Source: Desulfobacteraceae bacterium (lineage in GTDB: Bacteria > Desulfobacterota > Desulfobacteria > Desulfobacterales > Desulfobacteraceae). Taken from it: 11,207 bases of DNA. A program made the translations under genes and the position numbers. The notes beneath the pieces were generated by a model. That model made no database searches and was not told the origin of the DNA. It saw only the letters and a list, made by a program, of their open reading frames with translations. Positions 1 to 6,527 of this stretch are shown here, piece by piece. The first letter of the stretch is position 1. Each line of letters opens with the position of its first letter. The DNA is taken from NCBI GenBank assembly GCA_024225895.1, contig JAAEMC010000248.1:1-11207 (forward strand), read 5' to 3'.

Positions 1-363
1 ATAATCATCCATGGTCAGGTACCGGTCTGCACCATCCGGGTAGTCCCAGTCAATAAGATAAACATCCAGGCCGCCGTTAATAAGATTTTGAATAAAGCTT
101 CGGCCGGGTTCCAGGTCCAGCATGATATGCCGGTTGATGAGCGCATAGACAATGAGCACCGGCGGTTTGTGGATGTTATTTTTGCCTTTTACCCGTTTGT
201 AATGGAACATTTTCATCTTGTCCCGGGTAAAAACTATATCCGACGGAGTCGTGGCAACATCACATTCAATTTCCCCTGATAATAATTCTTTGGTTTGTTT
301 GATTTTACCAGAGAATTGTTCCAGCTCTTTTTCAAATTGGTGAATGAGTTTGGTTGACCACAT
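1..363 (-). CDS. phaC: Class III polyhydroxyalkanoate synthase catalytic subunit PhaC, N-terminal part (runs off the left edge)
   Basis: Reading the minus strand from an ATG at 363-361 gives 121 open codons to the window edge. The product begins MWSTKLIHQFEKELEQF and contains KPPVLIVYALINRHIMLDLE followed by GGLDVYLIDWDYPDG and RYLTMDDY. This is the alpha/beta-hydrolase N-terminal region typical of class III PhaC, which polymerises (R)-3-hydroxyacyl-CoA into PHA on granules together with PhaE. The start codon shares one base with the phaE stop (TAATG), so the two are translationally coupled. The catalytic Cys-Asp-His residues lie beyond the window and cannot be checked. The family call rests on recognising the motifs, without an alignment. 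Class III PhaC is usually about 350-370 residues, so roughly a third is visible. Confidence 0.9.
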   Translation of the reverse strand, partial: MWSTKLIHQFEKELEQFSGKIKQTKELLSGEIECDVATTPSDIVFTRDKMKMFHYKRVKGKNNIHKPPVLIVYALINRHIMLDLEPGRSFIQNLINGGLDVYLIDWDYPDGADRYLTMDDY

Positions 364-1340
364 TATTTTTCCTTGGATGTTTTGGCTTTTCGTTTTGGAG
401 GTTTTGAATTGTTTTTTGTAAGGGTTTCAATCTTACGGGTGAGTGCTTCAATGGTTTTATTTTGTTTTTTAATGGCAGATTCAAGGGTGCGGTTCTGTTT
501 TTTTAAAAGGTAAATACTTTTGTAAATATCGTCCATTTCAGCTTTTGTAGGAATGGACAAAAACTTGAACCATATTTCTTTCACATCATTTATGCAGCCT
601 TGGTAGACTAAAAGCTTGTCCACCAAATCCATGACAATTTCCACCCCTTCTTTGGTCTTTAAAAAATCGTCATATTCTTTGTCCAGGGTTTGCACAAGCT
701 CTTGGTAGAGTTCCTTTGGATCCTGGACCGGATCAATTTTTTCCAGTTCACTGGTTTTAATAATAAAGTTGGAAAGGCTCTTTTTAAAAGGAACACTGAA
801 TTTATCTGAAAATTTTGCCATGGCATTCATTAAAGCCACATATGCTTCAAAAGCGCTGGAGATTTTTTTAATGTGATCCTGCTCAAGCCAGAGCGGCATG
901 GTGCCCATGACATCTACCGCATTCTCCTTGAAAAAATCAAAGCCCTTTTTTGCCAGCCTGTTGTAGATCTGATCGATATTCTCTTTTGAGAAGTCCAAGG
1001 GATCTTCTTTTAAACTTTGAAGAAGCTCATTCATAAACCATTTATAAAGATTTCCTACCTGGGCACCCCTGAGAATGGCCAGCTTTTCAAAATTCATGTG
1101 ATTAAAAGGTGACTCATTGTCAGGTGAGTCATCATCAGGTGAGTCATCATCAGGTGAGTCATCATCAGGTGAGTCATCATCTGAAAAAGGCGTCTTCATC
1201 TGATTTTTCCACCAGGATGAAAATGCATCTGTTTCATCATCGTTGATGTTTTCCAAAAATGGTTTGAACATCATCTGGGTGTTTTTCATAAAGAGTTGAG
1301 CGGTCTGTTGGAAAAAATCATCTTTATCTGTGTCAAACAT
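363..1340 (-). CDS. phaE: Class III polyhydroxyalkanoate synthase subunit PhaE
   Basis: This 325-residue protein is the non-catalytic partner that activates PhaC in class III PHA synthase. Seen features: an N-terminal segment rich in Phe and Gln; an acidic stretch at residues 53-77 built from repeated SPDDD units; a mostly helical middle; the segment WFKFLSIPTKAEMDDIYKSI near residue 260; then a predicted coiled coil (about 268-310) and a Lys-rich tail ending KAKTSKEK. The phrase 'PTKAEMDDIY' followed by a coiled coil is characteristic of PhaE and PhaR-type subunits. Position directly before phaC, with a one-base stop/start overlap, supports the call strongly. An AAAGG-type ribosome site lies about 9 bases before the ATG. 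The gene sits 72 bases after livM and could be read through from the liv operon or have its own weak promoter in that gap. The repeat-built linker is unusual. Confidence 0.88.
   Translation of the reverse strand: MFDTDKDDFFQQTAQLFMKNTQMMFKPFLENINDDETDAFSSWWKNQMKTPFSDDDSPDDDSPDDDSPDDDSPDNESPFNHMNFEKLAILRGAQVGNLYKWFMNELLQSLKEDPLDFSKENIDQIYNRLAKKGFDFFKENAVDVMGTMPLWLEQDHIKKISSAFEAYVALMNAMAKFSDKFSVPFKKSLSNFIIKTSELEKIDPVQDPKELYQELVQTLDKEYDDFLKTKEGVEIVMDLVDKLLVYQGCINDVKEIWFKFLSIPTKAEMDDIYKSIYLLKKQNRTLESAIKKQNKTIEALTRKIETLTKNNSKPPKRKAKTSKEK
1106..1180 (-). repeat. In-frame 15-base tandem repeat inside phaE
   Basis: On the plus strand the unit caggtgagtcatcat occurs four times without a mismatch at 1121-1135, 1136-1150, 1151-1165 and 1166-1180. 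A diverged copy lies at 1106-1120. Read on the minus strand it encodes repeated Ser-Pro-Asp-Asp-Asp. Because the unit is a multiple of three, gain or loss of copies changes linker length without breaking the frame. Confidence 0.95.
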
Positions 1341-1412
1341 TGGTAACTGCCTTTGTTGAAATTTATATTATTCAGTTAAATAAAATGTCTTATTATTTAT
1401 CTGTATGAGCAC

Positions 1413-2510
1413 TCATTTTTTTTGTCCCAACATTGCCCGGATGGTGCCGATGACGCCTTTGGGGAAGAACATCACCACCAGGACAAAGAGGATGCCGAAA
1501 TAAAGCTGCCATCTGTCGGACAGATTCTGGATAATGGCTACATCCGGAGCAAAAGACGCCCCTGCTTTTAAAATACTGGGCAGCCAGGTCTCAGTTACGA
1601 TTAAAAATGCCGCACCGATCATTGCTCCGTATAGGGTTCCCATACCGCCGATGAGTACCATCAAAAGAATGTTTACCATGATGGCCGTATGGAATACGGA
1701 ATCCGGGTTAACATAGCAAATCCACATAGCAAAGAGGATACCGGATAAAGAAGATATTGCAGCACTGAAAACAATGGCATATATCTGGTAGCCGAATGTT
1801 TTAAACCCTAATGCAACCGTTCTTTGTTCATTCTCCCGGATGGATTTTAATACCCGGCCCAATGGAGAGCGTACAAATCTTACCAATCCGGCAAAAAGAA
1901 AAACAGCACAGACCAGGATCAGGTAATACACCATGAGGCGTCCGTTCATCTGGGTGCCGAAAAAGGTTGGCCCGGACCAGGAAAAATTAAAGATTCCGGG
2001 CAGCACAAAAGAGATACCGTCCTCTCCGCCCGTAAGACTGGTCCATTGCACCGCCAGTATATGGGCGAACTCGGCAAGGGCCAGGGTGAGCATGGCAAAA
2101 AAGATGGCTTTAACCCTTAAGGAGAAAAACGAGATCACAAGGGAGAGTACAATGCTGATCACAAGTGATATCACGGCTGCCAGAAGAATATGGTGCCATC
2201 CGGGTGATTTGGAATAATAAAGGATCAATGCAACCGAATAAGCCCCAACCCCGAAAAACATGCCGTGGGCAAAGTTCAAAATACCTGTGTAGCCCAAAAG
2301 CAGATCAAAGGAAGCCACCACCACGGCAAAGATCATAATTTTCGCCATGACGTCCATAAAGGTAAAGGACGGGATGATAAAGGGTGCCACAGCCAGGATG
2401 AATATCACTGCCAGTTGAAGATTAAAGGTTGGGCTTTTAAATCTTTTTGCCCGTTCGTCCATCCGGTCCTTTTCGACTAATGTCGGGGTTTGTGTCATTG
2501 ATAGTTCCAT
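1413..2510 (-). CDS. livM: LIV-type ABC transporter permease LivM
   Basis: This 365-residue, very hydrophobic protein is one of the two inner-membrane permeases of a high-affinity branched-chain amino acid (HAAT) family importer. The LivM family signatures are visible: LLLGYTGILNFAHGMFFGVGAYSV (about residues 70-95), a conserved charged loop ending GRVLKSIRENEQRTVALGF, and IGGMGTLYGAMIGAA near residue 290. I count roughly eight to ten membrane spans. The chosen ATG lies 3 bases after the livH stop and has GGGAAAG 8 bases upstream, inside the end of livH. An ATG four codons downstream, with GGAA before it, is an alternative. It pairs with LivH and is driven by LivG and LivF. The true substrate is not readable from the permease. 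Confidence 0.93.
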   Translation of the reverse strand: MELSMTQTPTLVEKDRMDERAKRFKSPTFNLQLAVIFILAVAPFIIPSFTFMDVMAKIMIFAVVVASFDLLLGYTGILNFAHGMFFGVGAYSVALILYYSKSPGWHHILLAAVISLVISIVLSLVISFFSLRVKAIFFAMLTLALAEFAHILAVQWTSLTGGEDGISFVLPGIFNFSWSGPTFFGTQMNGRLMVYYLILVCAVFLFAGLVRFVRSPLGRVLKSIRENEQRTVALGFKTFGYQIYAIVFSAAISSLSGILFAMWICYVNPDSVFHTAIMVNILLMVLIGGMGTLYGAMIGAAFLIVTETWLPSILKAGASFAPDVAIIQNLSDRWQLYFGILFVLVVMFFPKGVIGTIRAMLGQKK

Positions 2511-2513
2511 AGT

Positions 2514-3533
2514 TTAGTCTTTCCCAAAAAGCCCTTTGGGGCGGATTAAAAGAATAATGGCCATGATCATAAAGTTAACACCAAGGGCAAGCTTTGGCGC
2601 GAGATACGCAAAATAATTAAAGGCCAGGCCCACGATTATGGCACCCACAAAGCTGCCGGTAACAGACCCCATGCCGCCGATGATTACAACAATCAGGGCA
2701 AAAATCAGAAACTGGTCACCCATATAGGGGTCCACAGCCTGGTTGAAAATTCCCATCATGGTGCCGCCGACAGCGGCAAGAGCTGCTCCTGCCGCAAAGA
2801 TCAGGGTAAAGATCAGGCTGATGTTGTAGCCTGTGGCCTGTACAATCTCCTGGTTTTCAACTCCGGCTCTGACAATGATGCCGATTTTTGTCTTTTTTAA
2901 AATGAGCTGCAGCCCGGCATAAACCATGAGCCCGATTACAATGGCCACCACCCGGAAATGTTCGATAAAAACACCAAATACAATGCTGCTTCCGGAAAAC
3001 CCCATGGGCATGGGAACCACTTCATCATTGACTCCCCAAATGATTTTTAAGATTTCAACAATGACAAAGGAGACCCCGACGGTCACAAGGATCTGCATGA
3101 GATGGTCGCCATAGACTTTTTTGATTACCAGTTTTTCCGTGATAAAGCCCAGGATACCGCCCACAAGAGCTGCGACCAAAAGAGCAAGGCCCAGGCTGAT
3201 AATGCTTTGTAAAAACGAGCCTGTTTCCACCCACCCCAGGGGATTCAGCAAATTTAAAATGGAATACCCGGCATAGGCGCCAAAGGCGAAAAAGGCGGCA
3301 TGGGCAAGATTCAATACATCCATGAGCCCGAAGATTAAAGTCAGGCCCGATGCGATCAAAAAGATCAGCATGCCCAGGGACAATCCTGCCACCATAAGGG
3401 TCAGATAAGTCTGAAGGTCCATCCATACCAGGGGAAGTAAAAAAAGACCGGCAATACACCCCCGTAGCAGATATTTTTTAAAATTCACTGTCTTGGTTTC
3501 GTTTTTTAAAGCCAGTGTGCTTGATGTGTTCAT
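2514..3533 (-). CDS. livH: LIV-type ABC transporter permease LivH
   Basis: This 339-residue integral membrane protein is the second permease of the HAAT importer. The hallmark segment GLTLIFGLMDVLNLAHAAFF (about residues 63-82) followed by FGAYAGY is the LivH counterpart of the LivM motif. IIGGMGSVTGSFVGAIIVGL near residue 285 is the conserved C-terminal permease motif. The N-terminus carries about 20 extra hydrophilic residues (MNTSSTLALKNETKTVNFKK) before the first membrane span, slightly longer than classical LivH. The gene starts 5 bases after the livF stop, with GGGGA about 8-10 bases upstream of the ATG, and ends 3 bases before livM. It is certainly part of the same transcript. Substrate identity is set mainly by the binding protein upstream. 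Confidence 0.93.
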   Translation of the reverse strand: MNTSSTLALKNETKTVNFKKYLLRGCIAGLFLLPLVWMDLQTYLTLMVAGLSLGMLIFLIASGLTLIFGLMDVLNLAHAAFFAFGAYAGYSILNLLNPLGWVETGSFLQSIISLGLALLVAALVGGILGFITEKLVIKKVYGDHLMQILVTVGVSFVIVEILKIIWGVNDEVVPMPMGFSGSSIVFGVFIEHFRVVAIVIGLMVYAGLQLILKKTKIGIIVRAGVENQEIVQATGYNISLIFTLIFAAGAALAAVGGTMMGIFNQAVDPYMGDQFLIFALIVVIIGGMGSVTGSFVGAIIVGLAFNYFAYLAPKLALGVNFMIMAIILLIRPKGLFGKD

Positions 3534-3538
3534 AACAA

Positions 3539-4246
3539 TTAAATCCCCAGGTAATTTTTCATCAATGCTTTGTCCTTTGCCAATTCTTCCATAAGGCCTT
3601 GGTAGACCACATGACCGTCATCCAGTATAAAGCAGTCCAACCCCACCTGGCGGGCCAGGTTGAAATTTTGTTCCACCAGGATTACCTTGGTTTTATCCTT
3701 GATTTTAATTAAGGATTCGCCAAGTTGTTCCACAACAATTGGGGCAAGGCCTTTAGAAGGCTCGTCAATTAAAAGCAGGCTGTGGTCACATACCAAAACC
3801 CTGGCAATGGCCAGCATCTGTTTTTGCCCGCCGGACAAAAGACCTGCTTGTGTTTTCCAGAATTTTTTAAGGGCAGGGAAAAGATCCAGGACCTCTTCTA
3901 AATTTTCATGGCTTTTTTCGTTTTCATTAAGCATGGAAAGCCTGAAATTTTCTTCAACAGTCAAAGTGGCCAGGATTGCTTTATCTTCCGGTACAAACCC
4001 CATACCCATACGGGCAATCTCATATGGCTTTTTTTTGTTGATGCCCCTGCCTTTGAAAAGGATGCTGCCATTGGATGCCGGCAGCAAGCCCATGACTGTT
4101 TTAAGTGTGGTGGATTTGCCGGCCCCGTTGCGCCCTAAAAGGATTGTGGCACCGCCCGGATTAATGTCAAAACTTACCCCCTGGAGGATGTGGTGCTGTT
4201 CAATATGGGTATGGACATTTTTTAAGGATAAAATGGGATCACTCAT
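3539..4246 (-). CDS. livF: LIV-type ABC transporter ATPase LivF
   Basis: This is a 235-residue cytoplasmic ATPase that powers the importer together with LivG. Visible motifs in order are Walker A GRNGAGKST (residues 38-46), VPED in the Q-loop position (85-88; LivF proteins usually have VPE rather than Gln), the ABC signature LSGGQ (137-141) followed by KQMLAIARVL, Walker B LLLIDEPSKG (157-166), and VEQN in the H-loop position (191-194). Gln replaces the usual His there, which is normal for LivF and helps separate it from LivG. The length is typical. The ATG overlaps the livG stop (ATGA), and a very strong Shine-Dalgarno, GGAGGAGGTG at 4263-4254, lies inside the end of livG. Confidence 0.95.
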   Translation of the reverse strand: MSDPILSLKNVHTHIEQHHILQGVSFDINPGGATILLGRNGAGKSTTLKTVMGLLPASNGSILFKGRGINKKKPYEIARMGMGFVPEDKAILATLTVEENFRLSMLNENEKSHENLEEVLDLFPALKKFWKTQAGLLSGGQKQMLAIARVLVCDHSLLLIDEPSKGLAPIVVEQLGESLIKIKDKTKVILVEQNFNLARQVGLDCFILDDGHVVYQGLMEELAKDKALMKNYLGI

Positions 4247-5007
4247 GCTTTTACACCTCCTCCAAGATATGCTTCCAGGACCTTTTCATTGTTGGAAACC
4301 GCTTGGGGCGTATCATCACATATGATCCGTCCCTCCTGGAGTACAGCAATGGTATCGGACAGGGTCATAATCATGTCGAACTTATGCTCCACCAGGAGGA
4401 TGGTCCGGGTCCGGCTGTCTTTAATCTCCTGGATAATATCCAGGATGCCGGGCACATCTTCCAGGCTCATGCCTGCTGTGGGTTCATCCAAAAGCAGGAC
4501 CCTGGGGTCCAGGGCCAAAAGGATGGCGATTTCAAGCTTGCGCTGTTCTCCATGGGTGAGCAGGCTGGCCTCGGTGGACCATTTCTCATGGAGAAGCACC
4601 TGCTTTAACAGATCATAGGCCTTGTCTTCCAACTCGGGGAAATCCCGGTAATATCTCCAGAAGACCATCCCGATTTTTTCTTTGGCCTGCAGGGCCAGGC
4701 GCACATTTTCAAGCACAGTCAGGCTGGGAAAGATATTGGTGAGCTGAAAAGAGCGCCCGATACCCATATTGGCCCGGGTTGCCACATCCATGCGGGTGAT
4801 ATCTTTTCCATTGAACAAGACTTTGCCGGAGGTAGGGGAATACTGCCCGGAGATCAGGTTGAACAGTGTGGTTTTCCCCGCTCCGTTGGGTCCGATTATG
4901 GATTTGAGCGTAAATGGTTCCACGCTGAGATTTAAGCTGTCCACTGCGGTATGGCCGCCAAAACAAATGGTCAGTTCTTTTGTTTCTATTGCAGGCACTG
5001 GGTTCAC
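4243..5007 (-). CDS. livG: LIV-type ABC transporter ATPase LivG (GTG start proposed)
   Basis: This is the second ATPase of the HAAT importer, 254 residues from the GTG at 5007. Visible motifs are Walker A GPNGAGKT (39-46), the Q-loop RSFQLTNIF (Q88), the degenerate signature LTHGEQRKLEIA (150-161) typical of LivG, Walker B VLLLDEPTAGM (170-180), and H-loop VEHKFDM with His208. It ends GGGVKA, over the livF ribosome site. The open frame extends upstream to an ATG at 5103, but that start would overlap the binding-protein gene by 73 bases and add 32 non-conserved residues. The GTG has AGGAG (5021-5017) 9 bases before it, lies 23 bases after the upstream stop, and gives the normal family length, so I prefer it. 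Confidence 0.93.
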   Translation of the reverse strand: MNPVPAIETKELTICFGGHTAVDSLNLSVEPFTLKSIIGPNGAGKTTLFNLISGQYSPTSGKVLFNGKDITRMDVATRANMGIGRSFQLTNIFPSLTVLENVRLALQAKEKIGMVFWRYYRDFPELEDKAYDLLKQVLLHEKWSTEASLLTHGEQRKLEIAILLALDPRVLLLDEPTAGMSLEDVPGILDIIQEIKDSRTRTILLVEHKFDMIMTLSDTIAVLQEGRIICDDTPQAVSNNEKVLEAYLGGGVKA

Positions 5008-5016
5008 AGGTATCAA

Positions 5017-5021
5017 CTCCT
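5017..5021 (-). promoter_or_regulatory. Ribosome binding site deciding the livG start
   Basis: AGGAG on the minus strand sits 9 bases before GTG at 5007 and lies between the binding-protein stop (5033-5031) and that GTG's coding region. The upstream ATG at 5103 would start inside the preceding gene. This favours the GTG start. Confidence 0.7.
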
Positions 5022-5030
5022 GTTTTCTGA

Positions 5031-6230
5031 TTATTGTTGGTTCCGGATGGGGATTTCCATTTCTTTGTAGGAAATCACTTTGGTTACTTCCGGAATGCCC
5101 CAATCTACACCGTCTCTGGTGGTGATTTTAAATGCATACATATCCTGGAGAGCCTGGTGGTCTTCTTTTCTGAATACCATTTCGCCTTTTGGAGTCTGAA
5201 ACTGCATTCCTTCCATGGTTTGGATCAGTTTTTCAGTATCAGTGGATTTGGCATTTTTAATGGCAGTAACAACAGCAATGGCCGCACTCATGCCGCCGCA
5301 TGTAAAAAAGTCAGGCGGGGAGTTGAACCGTTTGAAATGCTCTTTTACCAGCCAGTCATTGATTTTATTTTCCGGGCTTTCATAGTAGTAATAGTTGCCG
5401 CCTTCAGCGCCCACCAGGGTCTTATAGGTTTTTAAAACATCAATGATATTACCGCCGACAGCTAAGCTGATGTCGTAGCGTTTGTCCAGTTTCATGGCAT
5501 TAAGTTTGGATGTAGGATTATTTTTACCAGCCCAGTAGATAGCCAGGTATTTTTTGCCTTTTACCTTGTTCATAGCCTTGATTATGCGTTGGGCAGGTGC
5601 AGTAAAATCAACTGTGTTCAAAGGCATATACTCTTCATGGACAACAGATGCGCCGGTTGCTTCCAATGCTTCTTTGGCAGTGGCAACCCCGTCCCGTCCA
5701 AAGGTGTAATCCTGTGCAATATAGGCTACATGGACATCTTTGCCGCCAATGGCAGTGGCTCCTGCTATGGCATCCTGGGAAGAATTCCGGCCGGTTCTGA
5801 AAATATACCGGTTCCAGGCTTTTCCTGTAATGGAATCAGCCACGGCAGGTTCCACAATCAGGATCTTTTTAAATTCCTGGGCAACCGGCAGGCAGGCCAT
5901 GGCAACAGCGGAAGATACAGGCCCAACAGCGATGTCAACTTTGTCATCCCGGTAAGCGGCGGTTAAGAGCTGTTTTCCCATGGCCGGCTTCATGTGGGTA
6001 TCTTTTACAATGACTTCAATGGGTCTGCCATCAATTTCAAATGTGCCATTAGTGGCAAATTCCAGCCCCATTTTAAATCCGTCAACCGCTTGCTTGGCAT
6101 AGGCTTCATAGGCGCCGGTCAGGCAGGCCAACTGGGCGATTTTAATGGGTTGTGCTGCCTGTAAAGGGGATATGATCGCAAAAACAGCCAAAAGTACACC
6201 TGCAAATTTTAATAAACATTTGGTTTTCAT
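5031..6230 (-). CDS. LIV-type periplasmic substrate-binding protein (Peripla_BP_6 / LivK-like)
   Basis: This 399-residue exported protein captures the substrate in the periplasm and delivers it to LivHM-LivGF. From the ATG at 6230 the N-terminus MKTKCLLKFAGVLLAVFAII then SPLQAA is a classic signal peptide with cleavage expected after residue 26. The mature protein opens PIKIAQLACLTGAYEAYAKQ, matching the type I periplasmic fold of LivK relatives ('IG...LTG..A..G....G'). Later segments GPVSSAVAMACLPVAQE, YTFGRDGVATAKEALEATGA and GGMSAAIAVVTAIK fit the same family. The frame is open to an ATG at 6284, but AAGGAG (6243-6238) 7 bases before 6230 and the signal peptide fix the start. It heads the livGFHM operon. 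The ligand is unknown: branched-chain amino acids, urea-like amides, aromatic acids and short organic acids all occur in this family. I therefore avoid the symbol livK. Confidence 0.92.
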   Translation of the reverse strand: MKTKCLLKFAGVLLAVFAIISPLQAAQPIKIAQLACLTGAYEAYAKQAVDGFKMGLEFATNGTFEIDGRPIEVIVKDTHMKPAMGKQLLTAAYRDDKVDIAVGPVSSAVAMACLPVAQEFKKILIVEPAVADSITGKAWNRYIFRTGRNSSQDAIAGATAIGGKDVHVAYIAQDYTFGRDGVATAKEALEATGASVVHEEYMPLNTVDFTAPAQRIIKAMNKVKGKKYLAIYWAGKNNPTSKLNAMKLDKRYDISLAVGGNIIDVLKTYKTLVGAEGGNYYYYESPENKINDWLVKEHFKRFNSPPDFFTCGGMSAAIAVVTAIKNAKSTDTEKLIQTMEGMQFQTPKGEMVFRKEDHQALQDMYAFKITTRDGVDWGIPEVTKVISYKEMEIPIRNQQ

Positions 6231-6237
6231 TTTACGT

Positions 6238-6243
6238 CTCCTT
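6238..6243 (-). promoter_or_regulatory. Strong ribosome binding site of the binding-protein gene
   Basis: AAGGAG on the minus strand lies 7 bases before the ATG at 6230. It selects this start over the in-frame ATG at 6284, which would bury the signal peptide behind 18 extra residues. Confidence 0.8.
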
Positions 6244-6390
6244 AAAAAGTTAATACCATTTTTGTTTCTTATATGAAAAGACACGAAATATGCCCTTTAT
6301 ATCTGTTGCGTGATCATAAGTTTACCGGTCCTGCAGCAAAAAAAGGAGTATTGATCTCTCAAAAACTGAAATATGAATCACTTGTCAGAT

Positions 6391-6419
6391 ATTTAATCGA
6401 TATTAAAATCCTTTGTCAA
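6391..6419 (-). promoter_or_regulatory. Candidate sigma70 promoter of the liv (and possibly pha) operon
   Basis: On the minus strand a perfect -35 box TTGACA (6419-6414) is followed after 17 bases by TTAAAT (6396-6391), four of six matches to the -10 consensus. It gives an untranslated leader of about 150 bases before the binding-protein ATG. The spacer and -10 region contain an inverted repeat (6392-6407). The assignment is by pattern only. Confidence 0.5.
6392..6407 (-). promoter_or_regulatory. Inverted repeat within the liv promoter, possible operator
   Basis: TTTAAT-CGAT-ATTAAA has perfect 6-base arms around a 4-base centre and overlaps the -10 box and spacer of the candidate promoter. 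A protein bound here would block RNA polymerase. The arms are AT-only, so chance occurrence is a real possibility. Confidence 0.3.
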
Positions 6420-6497
6420 GGAAAAATTTAAAAAAAATGATTTGGGTGTCAGTTTTTTTGAAATGGACTGTATCGATTTTGTCTACCGGCATTTTTT

Positions 6498-6527
6498 GTA
6501 CTATTATTGAGCCCCCATTGATAGTAC
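6498..6527. repeat. Inverted repeat directly after the acyltransferase stop codon
   Basis: Perfect 7-base arms GTACTAT (6498-6504) and ATAGTAC (6521-6527) flank a 16-base centre and abut the stop codon at 6530-6528. A hairpin here could end the transcript or protect its 3' end. On the transcribed strand it is followed by A residues rather than a U tract, so it is not a standard intrinsic terminator. Confidence 0.35.

Noticed and set aside
88..279. 63-codon plus-strand frame at the left edge
   Set aside because: Lies opposite the clearly conserved PhaC N-terminal coding sequence.
1362..1391. Possible phaE promoter (AAGACA, 18-base spacer, TATAAA on the minus strand)
   Set aside because: The implied transcription start falls at the ribosome site, leaving almost no leader, and the gap is so AT-rich that such matches are expected by chance.
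3055..3459. 134-codon minus-strand frame inside livH
   Set aside because: Out-of-frame shadow of a strongly conserved permease; Cys- and Arg-rich composition typical of a wrong frame.
3660..4325. 221-codon open frame on the plus strand opposite livF
   Set aside because: It is a shadow of the livF coding frame; the product has no recognisable domain and no independent ribosome site, while livF is unmistakable.
6320..6365. Possible attenuator in the liv leader (weak GAG...CTC hairpin followed by seven T residues on the minus strand)
   Set aside because: The stem is only about three solid pairs with mismatches, too weak to call a terminator.
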